DNA of 64,000 nucleotides, taken from NCBI GenBank assembly GCA_030142905.1, contig JASJOG010000094.1:928501-992500 (forward strand), read 5' to 3'. The DNA comes from Heliopora coerulea. Its lineage: Eukaryota > Cnidaria > Anthozoa > Scleralcyonacea > Helioporidae. This document shows, in pieces, positions 11,492-23,555 of the stretch (position 1 is the first letter of the stretch; the number at the start of each line of letters is the position of its first letter). The position numbers and the translations under genes were made by a program. The notes beneath the pieces are model-generated. The model was not told the origin of the DNA. It ran no database searches and was given only the letters and a program-made list of their open reading frames with translations.

Positions 11492-11656
11492 GACCTGGTT
11501 TTCACTAGCGACGTAACCATAAGCAAAACCACATAAGCAAGCGCAGTGAACATTTCATGGTCAACTGAACGTTTTGTACTTCCTCAATACAAAGGGACCA
11601 ACCAACTATGCGTGTGTCGTTATGCTTGTGCTTATGTCGGTTGTGAAAACCAGGCC
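11492..11656. mobile_element. MITE with GACCTGGTTTTCAC ends, TAA target duplication
   Basis: The left end GACCTGGTTTTCACTAGCG and the right end, read on the other strand as GGCCTGGTTTTCACAACCG, form an inverted repeat of about 35 bp with mismatches. TAA flanks both sides (11489-11491 and 11657-11659). A 3-bp TWA duplication is typical of PIF/Harbinger elements. At about 165 bp it cannot code. Confidence 0.65.
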
Positions 11657-12102
11657 TAATGGCTCAACAAAGTTCTATCCTCTTTGAACTGTTTATTGAT
11701 AAAATTAAAGCAAGGGGATGCTATTTTACATATTTCTTCATTTAGCTGTCTGAAATTTTGGCAAGAGCGCAGCGAAGTGCATCTCATTATTCGACTTTTT
11801 GTGTTTCCCTTCAGTATAACATCATCTACGGCCAGTCGCCCATGCCTTTTAGATTGTTGGTTTAACCTTTATTGAGGCTTGATGAATTTAGTAACATTGT
11901 CACAACTTGACAACAGCTTTGTACAAGCCTCCCGGGAACTCATCTTGGGACAAAACTGTGACATTTCTGGTACGTATTCCATTACACCATACCAAATACG
12001 ACCCTAGTCAACTAATTTTATCTGACTTCAAATGAGTTAATTCATCCTGAAGTAACCTTTCATTATAAATTCAATAAACCTGTACTAGAAAGTAATCATA
12101 CA

Positions 12103-15100
12103 CTAGTAATCCATCTCATTCGCTGCATGTTCTACAAAGTATTTAGGTTGATAAAACGTTTCCCTCACTTTGATATAATCTAACTCCAAACAAAACGGTC
12201 CGTTAACACGGTCCATTAAAGATACACCAATTGTTCTTATACGGTGAAATGTCGGTTGACGATCCTGGAGGTAACCAGCTGTAGTGAATAAAAATTTCGA
12301 GAATGGCACCTGAAATGAAGAAGAAATTACTTTCAAAGTAATATCAGGTCGACCATTCTAATATTCTGTAATAAAAAGCTGAAATTGGCGTTCACTTTTT
12401 CGGTTGACATTTGCGTCACGTGAGCGATATAAGCCAGTCAACTGGTCAACTGAAACCACTTTGCCCACGCACCTTTTTACATCCAGGGGAAACAGTTCTT
12501 TAGATATGATTTTAGATTTCCCGAAAGCTTTCCACAAACCTTTCTTATGATACGTGGTCGCAATTAGGTGATGCAGGAATTGGGCCCAGCAGTGGAAAAG
12601 ACTTCCTTTACTTTCATCGCTTGCAACGCGCGGAAATCATTACAAAAATTTACGGGCGAGTTTTTCTGCCGGTGACGTATAAAGTACTAGCCAATGAAGA
12701 AACGACTTTGTGTAAAGTGATTATCCAGCAACATCTAGTCAATCCGTTTTCGTGACAAAATTTTCAACTAGGCTTACTGTAAATCCCTCTAAGAGGTTAT
12801 TTATATGGACTCGGGTGATAGGGTTACCCTACCCCCGAGACAACTTTATCGACAGTTTATATGGAAAAAGTAAAGTAATCATGATGTTGGGATTTACCTT
12901 GGAGTGCAAAGATGGCGGAATTACGTGCTCAAATCCGTGACCGTGTTGTTATCCATCTTATAGTAGCCATAACAACACAGAGGCAAACTCAACAGGATGT
13001 TCTTGCTGGACAGGCTGCCATAAAGCAAATTCGGTTGAATAGATGTTCCGGTTCTAGCCTTTGAACTCACACATCATAGGGAAAAACTAAATGAGACTTG
13101 TTGGTCACGTCTTTGCTTTGTTTACCGGATTTACTTTCAGTGACAGAATAAATTCAAATATCAGTATTTCTGTATAAGACAGGGTTTTCAAAAGAAGGTG
13201 TTGTGCGTCGCAAGCGACTTTTGTTGGTAGTATATTTTGTTGGTTATAGGTGCTCAGACACCAGTCAAATATTATCTCATATTTTTTCTGAACTAATGAT
13301 TCAGACTGCTAGATTTCATATTTTTCTGCAGGAACGTGCTTCCAGATGAGATCCCATAACAAAACGATGATTGGGTCTCTAGCACTTGATTAACCCCTAA
13401 CTTTTACTCTGCAAATTCTGACTCTTATTTCTAAATCTTTTTGAAACACTTGTAAGATATTGTGATGGTACCACATCTTCTTTATTGCTAAGCACACACC
13501 TGGCCCCATAAGTGAATGGCAGTGAAGGCAGCTACTCTGTGTCAGGGGTGGTGCCAGAAGGGGGCTAAAGCCCCCCTGATGGGGAACCTTAGCCCTCCTG
13601 TTGGGGAAAAATGAACACTTCGTTGGGAAATTTTCAGTGATGATAAAACATTTATATATTATACAAACTATGATTACTTGTTATTGATGTAGCCCAGAAA
13701 GATAACAGACTCTTCTCTCCATGTCAAATTGAAAAGTAAACTGTTTCTAGTCAGTTGTTGTGATTATTCTTACAAAAAATGACATGATGTTTTCAACCTT
13801 CAAATAAAGAAATTATAAAGAGGGTGTGGTCCTGGCCCCTCTGGGTTAGCCCCCCCTGTCAGGGATGTTAGCTCCTGCATCAGGGAATTCCTGGTGCTAC
13901 CACTGGTCTGTGTGTACGTCAGACATCAAGAGAGCAGCATATACTTACTGTAACTACTTCCCATAATGGTCCACCTCTGGTGTAGATATAAGCCTGGTAC
14001 ATATCATCAGTGCAGAAACCTGGTGGCTGTATGTTAACTGAGTATGTTCTTCCATCTCCTCGCAGTCGTAACTGCATTACATCATAAGAGGAAATGTCAG
14101 TTGTGAGAACAGTTCCCCATCGATTCTTAAGAAAGACAGAAATGTTCAGTTCAATCATTGACAATATTAAGTGATTTTGAGGAGCCAAGTGTCTTTTTGA
14201 TCACCTGGGAATGTTGCCTTTAATCAAGCCAGTTTTAGATAAAGTTTAGCGGAAATTGTCCCTGCAACAAACTACCTTGCCTTCCAAGACATACCCAGTT
14301 TGAAAGGGAACAGACTCTTGGACTTTAACAAACCTACTTTAACAAACCTTGGACTTTAACAAACCTAGTTTGAAAGGGAACTTTTGGAAATGGGTATTTT
14401 TTTAACCCTGAACAAGAGTGAAGTCGAAGTTTACCAGCCTTTGTCAAAGACCACCTAACTGGCTTGACTACCCACTGCAAGGGCTCAGTTCCATTACAGC
14501 TGGGTTAAACCAGGGTGTCTATGTATGGGTACATCTTGTAAGTAATTTTGAAGTTGTAGGGGTATGCAAGTTACTCTGATCCAGACACAAAAGTTTGCTC
14601 TTTAAGGGAGAGAATGGCCCTGTACAATCAAAATCTTGATTAGTTGACCAGCCATACTCATTTTGCTAAACTGTAAAATTTAGTGTTTATTACCGTATTT
14701 CCCGGCATGTAAGTCAATTTTCTAGGACCCAAAATTGATGTCTAAAAGTCCACCTCAACTTATATGAAGCATCATGAAATTGAGCAAAATTAGAGATCAG
14801 ATATACTAGTCCCAGTCCTCTTGAAGACAAAGAAACGGCTGACCCCTTCAATGACCGCATCACCATGGAACAATTTCATGAACTTTTCGATCAGTCTGAC
14901 AATAGCAATGAAGAGTTTGAGGGATTTTGATGCACAGACTAGTATACTAAAATATTTCACGTAAAGTAAATTGTAAGTAGCTTTAGTAAATACCGGTACT
15001 GTATGTGTAGTTTTTCTATATGAAAATAAGCTTTTAATGATTAAAAAAAAATGCTTTAAAAGATTTGCCATGTTATCAATGTTTCTGCAAACACTATTCT

Positions 15101-16341
15101 GTGTCTGTTAACTACTTAATTTGACAGACTCAACTTATACATGGGGTATTGTAAAAATCATGATATTTCAGTCAAAAAATAAGGGGTCAACTTATATCCC
15201 GAGTTGACTTGTAAGCCGGGAAATACAGCAATACTTATTTATTTTATTTAATGACTTGTCCATAAACTTCCTCTGGCCTTATTTATACAGTTCTTTATTC
15301 TCCTGTTACTGAGAGGAAGTTAAATAGATTGAAGTCATGGCTTGAAAACAACCAAGTTCCCAAACATTCCAGTCTGGTCCTGGATAGGGTGCTGTAAACT
15401 CTTGCCCTCATGTGGGAACCCCTGATATTGAGAAGGGACTTCACAACAAAGGCACTTTGTGGGCAGTGAGGTAGCCAGGGAGTGTACACCTCACATAAAA
15501 AATATCACCCCCAGTCACCCCATTTCTTACACTATTGAGTAATGATCAAGCACATCATAGCCCTCAATCAAGTGTCCTGTGTGAATGGGTGGGATATAGT
15601 ATGAAAACAAAAATTAGGCACTCTCATATTGATATCATGCCCCAATGTGCATACCACCAAGGCCAGTGCCTGACTGTGGTGCTTTAGAGGGTATGGACCA
15701 ACTAATTCTATTCTGTACCAATTTTTTTGTCCTGGGGTCTGATGAGAAATTGGTGGCAAGGTGGGTTGGGAAATATTTGCAAGGATTCTTCAATGTCTCT
15801 GACAAACCAGTCAAATATTTTGCAAGAGCTGTAACCAACAAGGGTAATATATATTTTCATATGCCATCGTAAGTTTGTAAGTCATTCTGCAATGTTTCAA
15901 GCCTCTCATCGAAATCGAAAAATCTAATCAGTGACATAATAACCATTTAACCCCCCAACATTTCCAGGACTCGTAACCCCCTGAACCTATCATAATGCCA
16001 ACTGTTCGCAAATGTAAGGCACTAATTCAGGCCTAGGAACTTACCATCACAGGATTTGATCTCATCGCACAAAATCCGCTATATTTCGTGACTTTGTCTT
16101 GGGGAAGTTCAGTCGAGAGGTTGCCTTTGAACGAGACGTAGTCGGTCTTTGTTCGCACCAATTCCACGCGGGATTTCCCGCCAAACTCTTCATCGGAAGT
16201 ACAAGTCCAGTTGTCAAGGGCCTTGCTGTCTTTAAAATCACAGATCATCATCTCGCGAAGGGAAAAACTCGACGCCATCCTTTGTCTCGCTGTTGACCAA
16301 GAGGGCCTACAAATGTTCTTCAATGCAGCCATGTTGTTCAT
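12103..16341 (-). CDS. NDUFAF1: NDUFAF1-like complex I assembly factor (CIA30 domain), 3 exons
   Basis: Exon 1 is 16341 (or 16434) to 16045, with donor ATG|GTAAGT. Exon 2 is 14125-13949, acceptor TTCTTAAG and donor ACA|GTAAGT. Exon 3 is 12309-12103, acceptor TTTCAG, ending in TAG. All junctions are phase 0, giving 226 codons from the ATG at 16341 or 257 from 16434. Exon 1 encodes the CIA30 start (DFKD...LDNW...DEEFGGKSR and YSGFCAMRS). Exon 2 encodes YDVMQLRLRGDGRTYSVNIQ and DDMYQAYIYTRGG. Exon 3 encodes VPFSKFLFTTAGYLQDRQ and GPFCLELDYI. This order is diagnostic of CIA30/NDUFAF1, a mitochondrial matrix chaperone in assembly of the complex I membrane arm. The Arg/Ser-rich N-terminus suits a targeting peptide. 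The downstream start is preferred because the upstream one overlaps the divergent CRLS1 coding region. A minus-strand AATAAA lies about 230 bp beyond the stop. Confidence 0.87.
13543..13905. mobile_element. Non-autonomous hAT element in NDUFAF1 intron
   Basis: Ends CAGGGGTGGTGCCAG and (reverse strand) CAGTGGTAGCACCAG form a 15-bp TIR with few mismatches. The 8-bp flanks CTCTGTGT (13535-13542) and GTCTGTGT (13906-13913) match at 7 of 8 positions. The interior repeats CCCCCCTG/AGCCCCC tracts at both ends. No ORF. Confidence 0.75.
14691..15231. mobile_element. TIR element with TATTTCCCGGC ends in NDUFAF1 intron
   Basis: Left end TACCGTATTTCCCGGCATGT and right end, read on the other strand, TGCTGTATTTCCCGGCTTAC form about 27 bp of inverted repeat that continues AAGTCAA. 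Subterminal CAACTTATA motifs recur near both ends. It is about 540 bp, non-coding. The superfamily is not certain. Confidence 0.65.
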
Positions 16342-16404
16342 GAGCAGTCGGCAGAACTTACAGCGGTTGGCGGAATAGGTGAAGCAAAAGCGAAAGAACC
16401 AAGG
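16342..16404. promoter_or_regulatory. Inferred bidirectional promoter, NDUFAF1/CRLS1
   Basis: Only 63 bp separate the preferred NDUFAF1 start (16341, minus) from the CRLS1 start (16405, plus), so transcription starts must lie inside or across the partner gene's first exon. No TATA box is seen. The region is inferred from geometry, not from a recognised motif. Confidence 0.45.
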
Positions 16405-19400
16405 ATGGCCTGTTTTGTAGGTTCTACATCTCAAAGACGCGTTCTCGCGTCATTGGAACAAATTTTAAGGCGAAAAGCTGCTAACAGATTCCTTTTAAGT
16501 GCGTCTGTTGTCAGCTACATTCATCTCAATCACAAATATTCCACCACCTTCAGGGCTAATGTCTATGAACCATCGACCTTCTTTTCTTATAGCTTGGAAG
16601 CTGGATCAAAGATGGCAAAAACTCTGCCCTCAGTGATCCAGCACAGAACATTTTCTTTTGTCAATGTGAACAGTCAAGAAAGCTTTAGGTATCTGCAGAA
16701 ACCGAGGACGTTGTCTGTGGGTAGATACGTGCATCCTGGAACGAATCCTGGAGGGAAGGGTCAGACGGCCGAGGAAATGGTAATTGTTACACTCAGATTT
16801 TAGAATTGGGGGAAAAGGGGAAGTGGACCATGAACAGTCAAAGAGAGTAGAAACAAGGGAAGCAAGTTGGTTGCTCTGGCCTGCAAGCTGCAACAGGCCA
16901 TTGCTTCAAGTACTGGTGGATCCAGACATGATTTTGTGGGAGCCATTTATTGATAAAGAAATGCCCTATTTATTTGCTACATGTAAGGGTCCATGGTTGG
17001 AATGGTCCCACCCTGGTTCAACCAGTTGCATGACCTGATCTAAATTTTTGGGTCCCACACTGGGGATGTAAGTTGTGGCTATGGAGAATTTTGATCATTA
17101 ATAGTAAGCCCATTAGTCATATTTCCAGGGTGCTTGGTGCAATATTTCTGGTAGGCTAGTGACTAGAGATCCAGTGGAAAGCAAAGTCACAGACTATGAT
17201 AGTATGAGCCCAGCTCAAAATTTTAACAGAAAGAGACATCTCTCAGCAATAAATTTAAAACAAAGTAAACATGTCACAAGTCTAATGACAAAATGTCAGT
17301 AAGGTATTCTTAAACATGTTTACTTTGTTTTAACTTTAGTGTTGAGAGATGTCTCTTTCTGTTAAAATTATGAGCTGGGTTCTTATTTTCTGGCAAGTTT
17401 CTATAGTTACCCCTTGACTATGCATATATAGTGTATAATCAATATCTTTTCAAACTTCATGTTTACAATAATTGTCTTCCAGTGTTTTGTTTTGAAAGCT
17501 TGAACTATGTGTAAGCTTATTCTTCATTACCATTTAATTTAGAGAGAAAAGAATATTTTTACCATCCCAAATATTATTAGTTTTGGAAGGATACTGGCAT
17601 CTCCATTTCTTGGATACCTTGTGCTGTCTGACAACTTTCTGGCAGCATTATTTCTGTTTATTGTAGCTGGCTTTACTGACATGGTAAATGATTATGCAAT
17701 TTTTTTTAAAATAAATGTATTATAATCTTTCTGGTGTTGATTTATGGGAAAATATGATTTTTTATCTTATCTTGTGAATGGAGCACTTATTTCTCTTAGG
17801 TGATGTACAACCTCATAAATGATTTAATATTTTCAGCAAGTTTCTTTAAAACTTTTAAATACTCTTGCACTTCTTAATTTTCTGTTGTATTTTAGTAGCT
17901 CATAGGAAACATTACTTGCAAAATCTGTTTTTATGTTAAAAACATATCAAATTGAGCTGCGTCTGTAGTACTGCTGGGAGGTGGGGTAGTGGGCTCAAAT
18001 TGACCCTGAGCTTGGAAGAAATCAAGGGGCCAGGTTGGCCACAATTTATTTATTTAAATTTAGAATTGTTTTACTGTTTTGTTCATTTTTGAAATTTATT
18101 TGGTGAGACGTCAATACATTACAGTGAACTCACTCACTGGGTAGTTAAATGTCTCAAGAAAAATTACAAAAATTGAAGAATACAAGGCTTCATTCTGGCT
18201 GTTAGTTATTGAGGCTAGTCAAATTAAATTTTTTACTGGAGGAGGTCTGCCAGTCTTTCTGCCCTGGGGGCCTGCAGTGGCTCTTGGGTGCACTGTGTGT
18301 CTGAGCTTATTCTGCAGACTCATAACTGTTTATATAAGGTGGGTAAACCACTGTTTTCACTGAGTCATCTTTGATAAAATTAGTACTTTTTTTTTACAAA
18401 GTATTAATTTTTTCTCCAATATTAGTTCGTTTTTTGCTCACAAACACAATATCAGTTGTTTGCTCTCCTTTTGTTTGGTATATTTCAAGTTTGAATCAAT
18501 TTTTGCATGCTTGTCCACCTTTAAAATGACTGACAGTCATTATTGAATTGAAGTGCTACTTTTGAGGTTATTTTTTGCTCGAAGTAAAAATGTTTTTGAT
18601 GCATGACTACCATAACTACTGTATGTTTGGGTTTTCAGAGGTATTTTATGATTCAAATGGTTATTTTGCATGTGTTCTAGCCTTTTTTGAGGCTCAGTTA
18701 ATCAGGAAGTTTATCATTCTACATCAGAGGGAAGCTTCTTCGGACAGCATGATTAAGCCTTAAATGCCCAGGCCTCATCCCTGTGACAAGTAAAATTATC
18801 TGGCATTGGCCTGATTAAAAATGCTAAAATGTACCCTTGTCCCCTAATGGGTTAAAATGAATATTTTAAAATTCATATTTGGTTGAGTTTGTATTGATTA
18901 ATTTTGTTCTTTGTGCTGTTTTGTTCTTTCAGCTTGATGGTTACATTGCAAGGAGATTTCCCAGCCAAATGTCGTATTTAGGGAGTGTTTTGGATCCTGT
19001 GGCAGACAAACTTCTTGTTGGGATATTAACAGTGACATTGTCCATGGTTCATTTAATTCCAGGTAATTTATCATTTGCTTGCATTGTTTTCAATGATGTG
19101 CAATATATATTATCAAATAATATTTCTTGTAATATTATTTTAATTAATAATATTGGAAAGATACTGTAATCATGGCCTCAAAAGTCCAACTTAAAAAACA
19201 TGAAACTTGCATTCTAAATACAACATACATGTACACTGCATTGAACTTCCTCAACAATGGACACCTTTGGGGCTGCTCTTATTGCAGGCCTTTCTTTAAC
19301 TATTTTCTAATGTGCAGCCATTCACCAAATGGGATCTTGTCTTGAAAGCTAGGGGAACTGCTATGTGCATGTGACAGTTAAATGACAATGCTTCTTGTCC

Positions 19401-22400
19401 ATAGTTGGGGTCTAAAATTTTGCACTTGTCAAGTGTCAGTGGCAAGTTCATGCTAGAGTGGACATTGACTGAATGAAACAGGTGGCAGTAATACTCAGTT
19501 AGAACTAGCTTTTCAGCTTTATTTTTACCAGTATAAGACAGGAAGATAATGATGTACAAAGCAATAATTAAGACAATTAAAAGTTAGCTTGTTTAGCAAA
19601 TATACCTATGCAATGTGTTAGCCATGCAGCATACTACATCAAAACATGCTAATATGCAGTTTTGCTTTCCCAACTTTTCAAGTGTTTTATGTGATAGATA
19701 TAATATGAGCAACTGATATGTATGTGATTTACAATGCAAACTGAAGGTGAGCCGTAGTAAATTGCATACAGATCGGATGCAAATCTTGTATCTTTCTTAA
19801 AATATGAATACATTTAAATGGCCATGTTAGCTCATTACAGGTATTTTGAAGTTTTGGTAAATTTTAAAGTAGAAAATCAAAGGGAAAAGTTCATAATTCT
19901 AATCAGGATTGTGTATGTGATTTACAGAATACTAATTAGGAGCCAAAATATTTGTGTTTACATTGTGAATTATTAATGAGTTTTTTAAGTTCTTATATTA
20001 CCTTCTTTTAATCTTACAAATATACATAGTAAAAAAGACATGCTGGAAGGGCTAAAAGCACTGACTAGAGGAGCAATGTTGGTGGCTGGGGGAGGGGGGC
20101 AAGGCTTCAAATCACGCAGTTAAAGACCCTGTTTTACTATCCATATAAAACGCGGCAAAATCCGAATAAAAATGACGTTGAAAAGCCTAACATATAGGTT
20201 ACAAAGTCGAAAATCCACCATTTCAACGATGAGTCTTGTTTATAACCTATATCTTGGGTTTTTCGAGATGTCGTTTGTATTCGGATTTTGCTTCCTTTTT
20301 TACTAACCGTCTTAGGGAGGTTTTTGTCTTAGAGGGAGATGAGGATTAAAACGAATAAGCCCCGGTCACTCATCGCTCATCTTTCAGCCGCGGGGAAAGG
20401 TAGTGACGTTTGGAGTGAAAACCTTTGCAATGACTGACAAAGCTCGTCCTCAGTCGGGAAACTGTTAATGAAAACTTCCTTGTATTTACAATTTGTTTAG
20501 TTCCCCTTGCATTTATAATACTCGGTCGTGATGTTGGATTAATATTGAGTTCCTTTGTTGTTCGATATGTTTCATTACCTCAACCTGTAAGTATAAGGAA
20601 CATTTGTTATCATTGTGCTTGTAAAACGTTAATGAAGCACATTTCAGTACTGTTTTCATTTGTCAAAATTTTCATGTATTTTTAAATATAAAGACGTCGA
20701 ACAGTTAATCACTAGTACGTATAATTTGAAGAATACTGTCTGTCTTTTACCAGAGAACTTTCTCTCGTTTCTTCGATGTTCAACTTCCGACCGTTGAAGT
20801 AACTCCATCTACCATAGGAAAGGTCAGTTTGTTTTACGTTCATACGCTTTGTCTGCCACAGTCTTTTGTACCATGGGCGTTCATTGAAAATAAAGTATGA
20901 AGTACAGTAAATATTTAGGCAAAATTCAATTTTCAATCCTCAGAAATTGTATCAAAAGACCCAAACGGAACCTACTGCGGAAAAACAACTCCAAGATCAA
21001 AGCCATCCGACTGGGAATCGAATTTTCGGCTCTCTCCAAGCTTTCTTCACAAATTGAAGTTGTACTGTTCTTCCTGATAAACTCGCAAAGTCTATACGTC
21101 TTTATTAAATATTTCTCTAGACTGAAAGGTCTAACTCGCACCGCGTGCAGTGTCCAACTGAGTTCGAATTACAAATGTAAAGTTATAAGATTAATGTCAC
21201 TTCTCATTACTCAACAATGAGTGTTGTTATATGTTAGTGTTGTTAGAGCAGTGGTTCCCAACCTGGGGTCCGCAAACAATTTTTGGTGGTGCGCCGAGAC
21301 TAAGGGGTCCGCCGGGGGTCCGCGCAAAAGGAACGGGGTCTGCAGAAGGTAACTATTTTTTTTGGCAAATGACTACCTGCAATATTTGTTCAACTACTTT
21401 TTATTGCAAACTACCAGTCAATATCGCTAAAACCCGAAGAGTGTAAGTGTAACTTAAGAACTCGTAATTTTGAGGTTTTAACAGGTCACAGCTTCATCTC
21501 GTCTTACATGCAACCACGCTTCGCCTCTTCACCCCGAGCTTTGTTCTTACAGGAAAAGTTCTCCAGCGTTTATCTGTCCATAAATTAATCATGAATTCGA
21601 AACGATCTGCCACTGGGAAGGTCAAGGTTGAGTACCTAAAATTTGGTTTTATTCCATGCCGAGCTGAGCAAAGCAAACCTGAATGCATCTTTTGAGGAGA
21701 CATTTTAAGCAATGAAGCTGCAGTTTAAGTTGGGGAGGGGGTTCGCCAAGATTTTTAAAATCAGTAAAGGGGTCCCTGGGAAGCAAAAGGTTGGGAACCA
21801 CTGTGTTAGAGTATATTACAGCATGGGCGCGACGAGGGGGGAGTCGGGGAGGGCGGTCGCCTCCCTTTTTGGGGGAGTGTGAAGGATTTTTTGAATGTCA
21901 ACCGTCAGCTTTAATGTCCTGAGCTGCTCAGAAGTTCTACTATTTTTGCCGCCTTTGACGTCGGATGTTGTTACTATAAACTAAATACATGCTTAACATA
22001 GTTTACTGTGTGTGTTGTTAATGTTGGGGGCAGGGGATTCTGGACCAAAAACGACCCCCCTTTTCAAATTTCTGGTTGCACCCTTGTACAGAAGTCATTT
22101 AAACAACTCGCAGTAGCTGCTTTATCGGGTCTAAAACACTCGGCTATCATCTCGTGGTTTAAATCCGATAAAGACACTACCGAAGTGAAATAATCGAAAA
22201 GGTCTGAGTAATGCCGAAATGTAAAGAGTAGTTTTCTAACGTTTCGAACGAAGGCCCTTCGTCAGAGAAAAAACGTAGGGGGATCGAAAAACACAGGGCT
22301 TACACAGCTGCTTGAGAGTTCTCCCAACCTGTCCAAGTGCATGCATCAGGCTATATGAACACAACAAAACAGTTTCTATCTGTTTTATAAAATAAGCAAA

Positions 22401-23555
22401 TAACTAAGCAATAGTAATTATGCTTACCGAATTTATTTTTCAATATCAAATGGTGCTAGTTCTTATTAGTTCGTAAACTAATCAGACTTTCCCAGTCACG
22501 CCAGGAACGAATTCTGGCGTCAAGCGGCGCTGTGATGTTATAACCGTGTTTGCACGGTAACTGACCAATCACTGCGTGCGTAATAGGAAACTTATTTTAT
22601 CAATACATTTAATACAGAGGCTCATAAAAGTAAACTAAAACGTCAGCTTCCGAATGCGTAAGAGTATGTCACTGGTTTTGCTATTGTACTGTTCACGATT
22701 ACTTACAATGGTCACCAACTCTATTTTTAGATCAATACTGCCCTCCAGTTGGCACTTATTGCTTCGTCGTTAACCGCGCCTGTCCTTGATTTTACTGGTC
22801 ACTTCTGCTTGACAGCTTTACAGTAAGTCTTAATTCTGGGAATTCGTTTAAATTTCTCGTTTAACTTTCATTTAAATTAGCTCGAAGATTTTCCCGCCAA
22901 AATGTACGGGTCCGGACTGAAACAGGGCCGGAACTGGAGGCGAGGTTGAAGTGTCTAGACCACTGCTCTTTTTAGGGGAGACTTTTTGTGTGCCCTTCTA
23001 GTGAAAGCTTTTCTGCCCTTATTTCCCAAAGCCACGTAGATTTACTTCAGTCGAAATGATCAATATCGCCCAGACTATGCCTTGATACTACCATCCGACC
23101 CCTGCCCTTCGAAATTTCTGGTTGCGGCCCTGTGAAGAGGGTCCTGACCCGGCGGTCCAATATCGTATAATCTGGCATCCTTCGGCAACCAATCAACATG
23201 CGTAATTTCACTTGTGCCAGTTTTGTCATATGCCGAGGTCATTTTTTGCTTAGTCGAACAAAACGTGGCGATGTTTAGATGTCTAAGAGGAAAGCTGGGA
23301 CTTAGTCTTAAATTCTGTCTGCTGAAGCATCGATTGTGTGAATAACAAAGACTGTGAACTGGTGGAGACCTTTATAGGTTTCCCAAACTTTACACCCAAC
23401 ACAACCTGGAAGGCGTCCGGAGATTCATTCGTATTTGAAATTTGTTGTTTAGGTTTTTGGTTGGTTTGACAACTGTTATCTCTGGAGTAGACTACATGAT
23501 AACTGGGAGAGGTGTAAATATATTAACGAATAAGAACCGCAACGTGGAATCATAG
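16405..23555 (+). CDS. CRLS1: Cardiolipin synthase (CMP-forming), 7 exons
   Basis: Exons: 16405-16779, 17543-17683, 18933-19062, 20501-20586, 20754-20822, 22731-22822 and 23453-23555. All have GT-AG borders and agreeing phases, for a total of 996 nt = 331 residues plus TAG (human protein about 300). Exon 1 is an Arg-rich mitochondrial presequence. Exons 2-3 join into [12 protein letters not shown]...[10 protein letters not shown], the CDP-alcohol phosphatidyltransferase signature D-x2-DG-x2-AR-x9-G-x3-D-x3-D, with all acidic metal ligands present. Exon 4 gives GRDVGLI, exon 5 [20 protein letters not shown], and exons 6-7 the last membrane helices, ending [12 protein letters not shown]. The enzyme condenses CDP-diacylglycerol with phosphatidylglycerol in the inner mitochondrial membrane. 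It lies head-to-head with NDUFAF1. The introns contain several TEs, but the coding frame is intact. Confidence 0.93.
17206..17382. repeat. Fold-back repeat of Penelope-like 3' ends (CRLS1 intron 1)
   Basis: GAGCCCAGCTCAAAATTTTA at 17206 is mirrored by TAAAATTATGAGCTGGGTTC at 17382. The arms of about 70 bp also share AGAAAGAGACATCTCTCA and AAACAAAGTAAACATG. The same terminal motif and adjoining sequence recur at the ends of the Penelope-like insertions at 31935 and 38395. This is therefore probably a minimal inverted dimer of their 3' ends rather than an independent MITE. Confidence 0.65.
18751..18855. repeat. Small TAACCCATTAAGGGGCA MITE, copy 1
   Basis: Right end CCCCTAATGGGTTAAAA and a core CTGTGACAAGTAAAATTATCTGGCATT..., matching the better-preserved copy at 36490-36591. 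The left end is degraded. Confidence 0.55.
20155..20291. repeat. Hairpin MITE in CRLS1 intron 3
   Basis: GCAAAATCCGAATAAAAATG at 20155 is mirrored by GTATTCGGATTTTGC ending at 20291. The arms of about 50 bp include the ATATAGGTTA/TAACCTATAT pair. It is non-coding, with no target duplication identified. Confidence 0.65.
21249..21803. mobile_element. Non-autonomous hAT element in CRLS1 intron 5
   Basis: Perfect 16-bp TIR, CAGTGGTTCCCAACCT at the left and its complement at the right, with identical 8-bp target duplications TGTTAGAG (21241-21248 and 21804-21811). GGGGTCCGC runs lie next to the left end and a related GGGGTCCC next to the right. It is 555 bp without a transposase. The intact duplication implies fairly recent insertion. 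Confidence 0.9.
22236..22268 (-). ncRNA. Hammerhead-ribozyme-like core of a Penelope-like element end
   Basis: Read on the minus strand the segment contains CTGACGA (fits CUGANGA), a short potential stem II GGGC-CUUC-GUUC, then CGAAAC. This order is the conserved hammerhead core, and minimal hammerheads are known from the pseudo-LTRs of Penelope-like elements. Stems I and III were not established. The surrounding element is an unrecognisable remnant. Confidence 0.35.

Noticed and set aside
18575..18763. 62-codon plus frame in CRLS1 intron 2
   Set aside because: Lies inside an intron whose flanking exons splice in frame without it, and has no recognisable domain.
20897..21220. Plus frame after CRLS1 exon 5 as a further exon
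   Set aside because: Its sequence does not continue the cardiolipin synthase alignment. The exon at 22731-22822 does, in the right phase.
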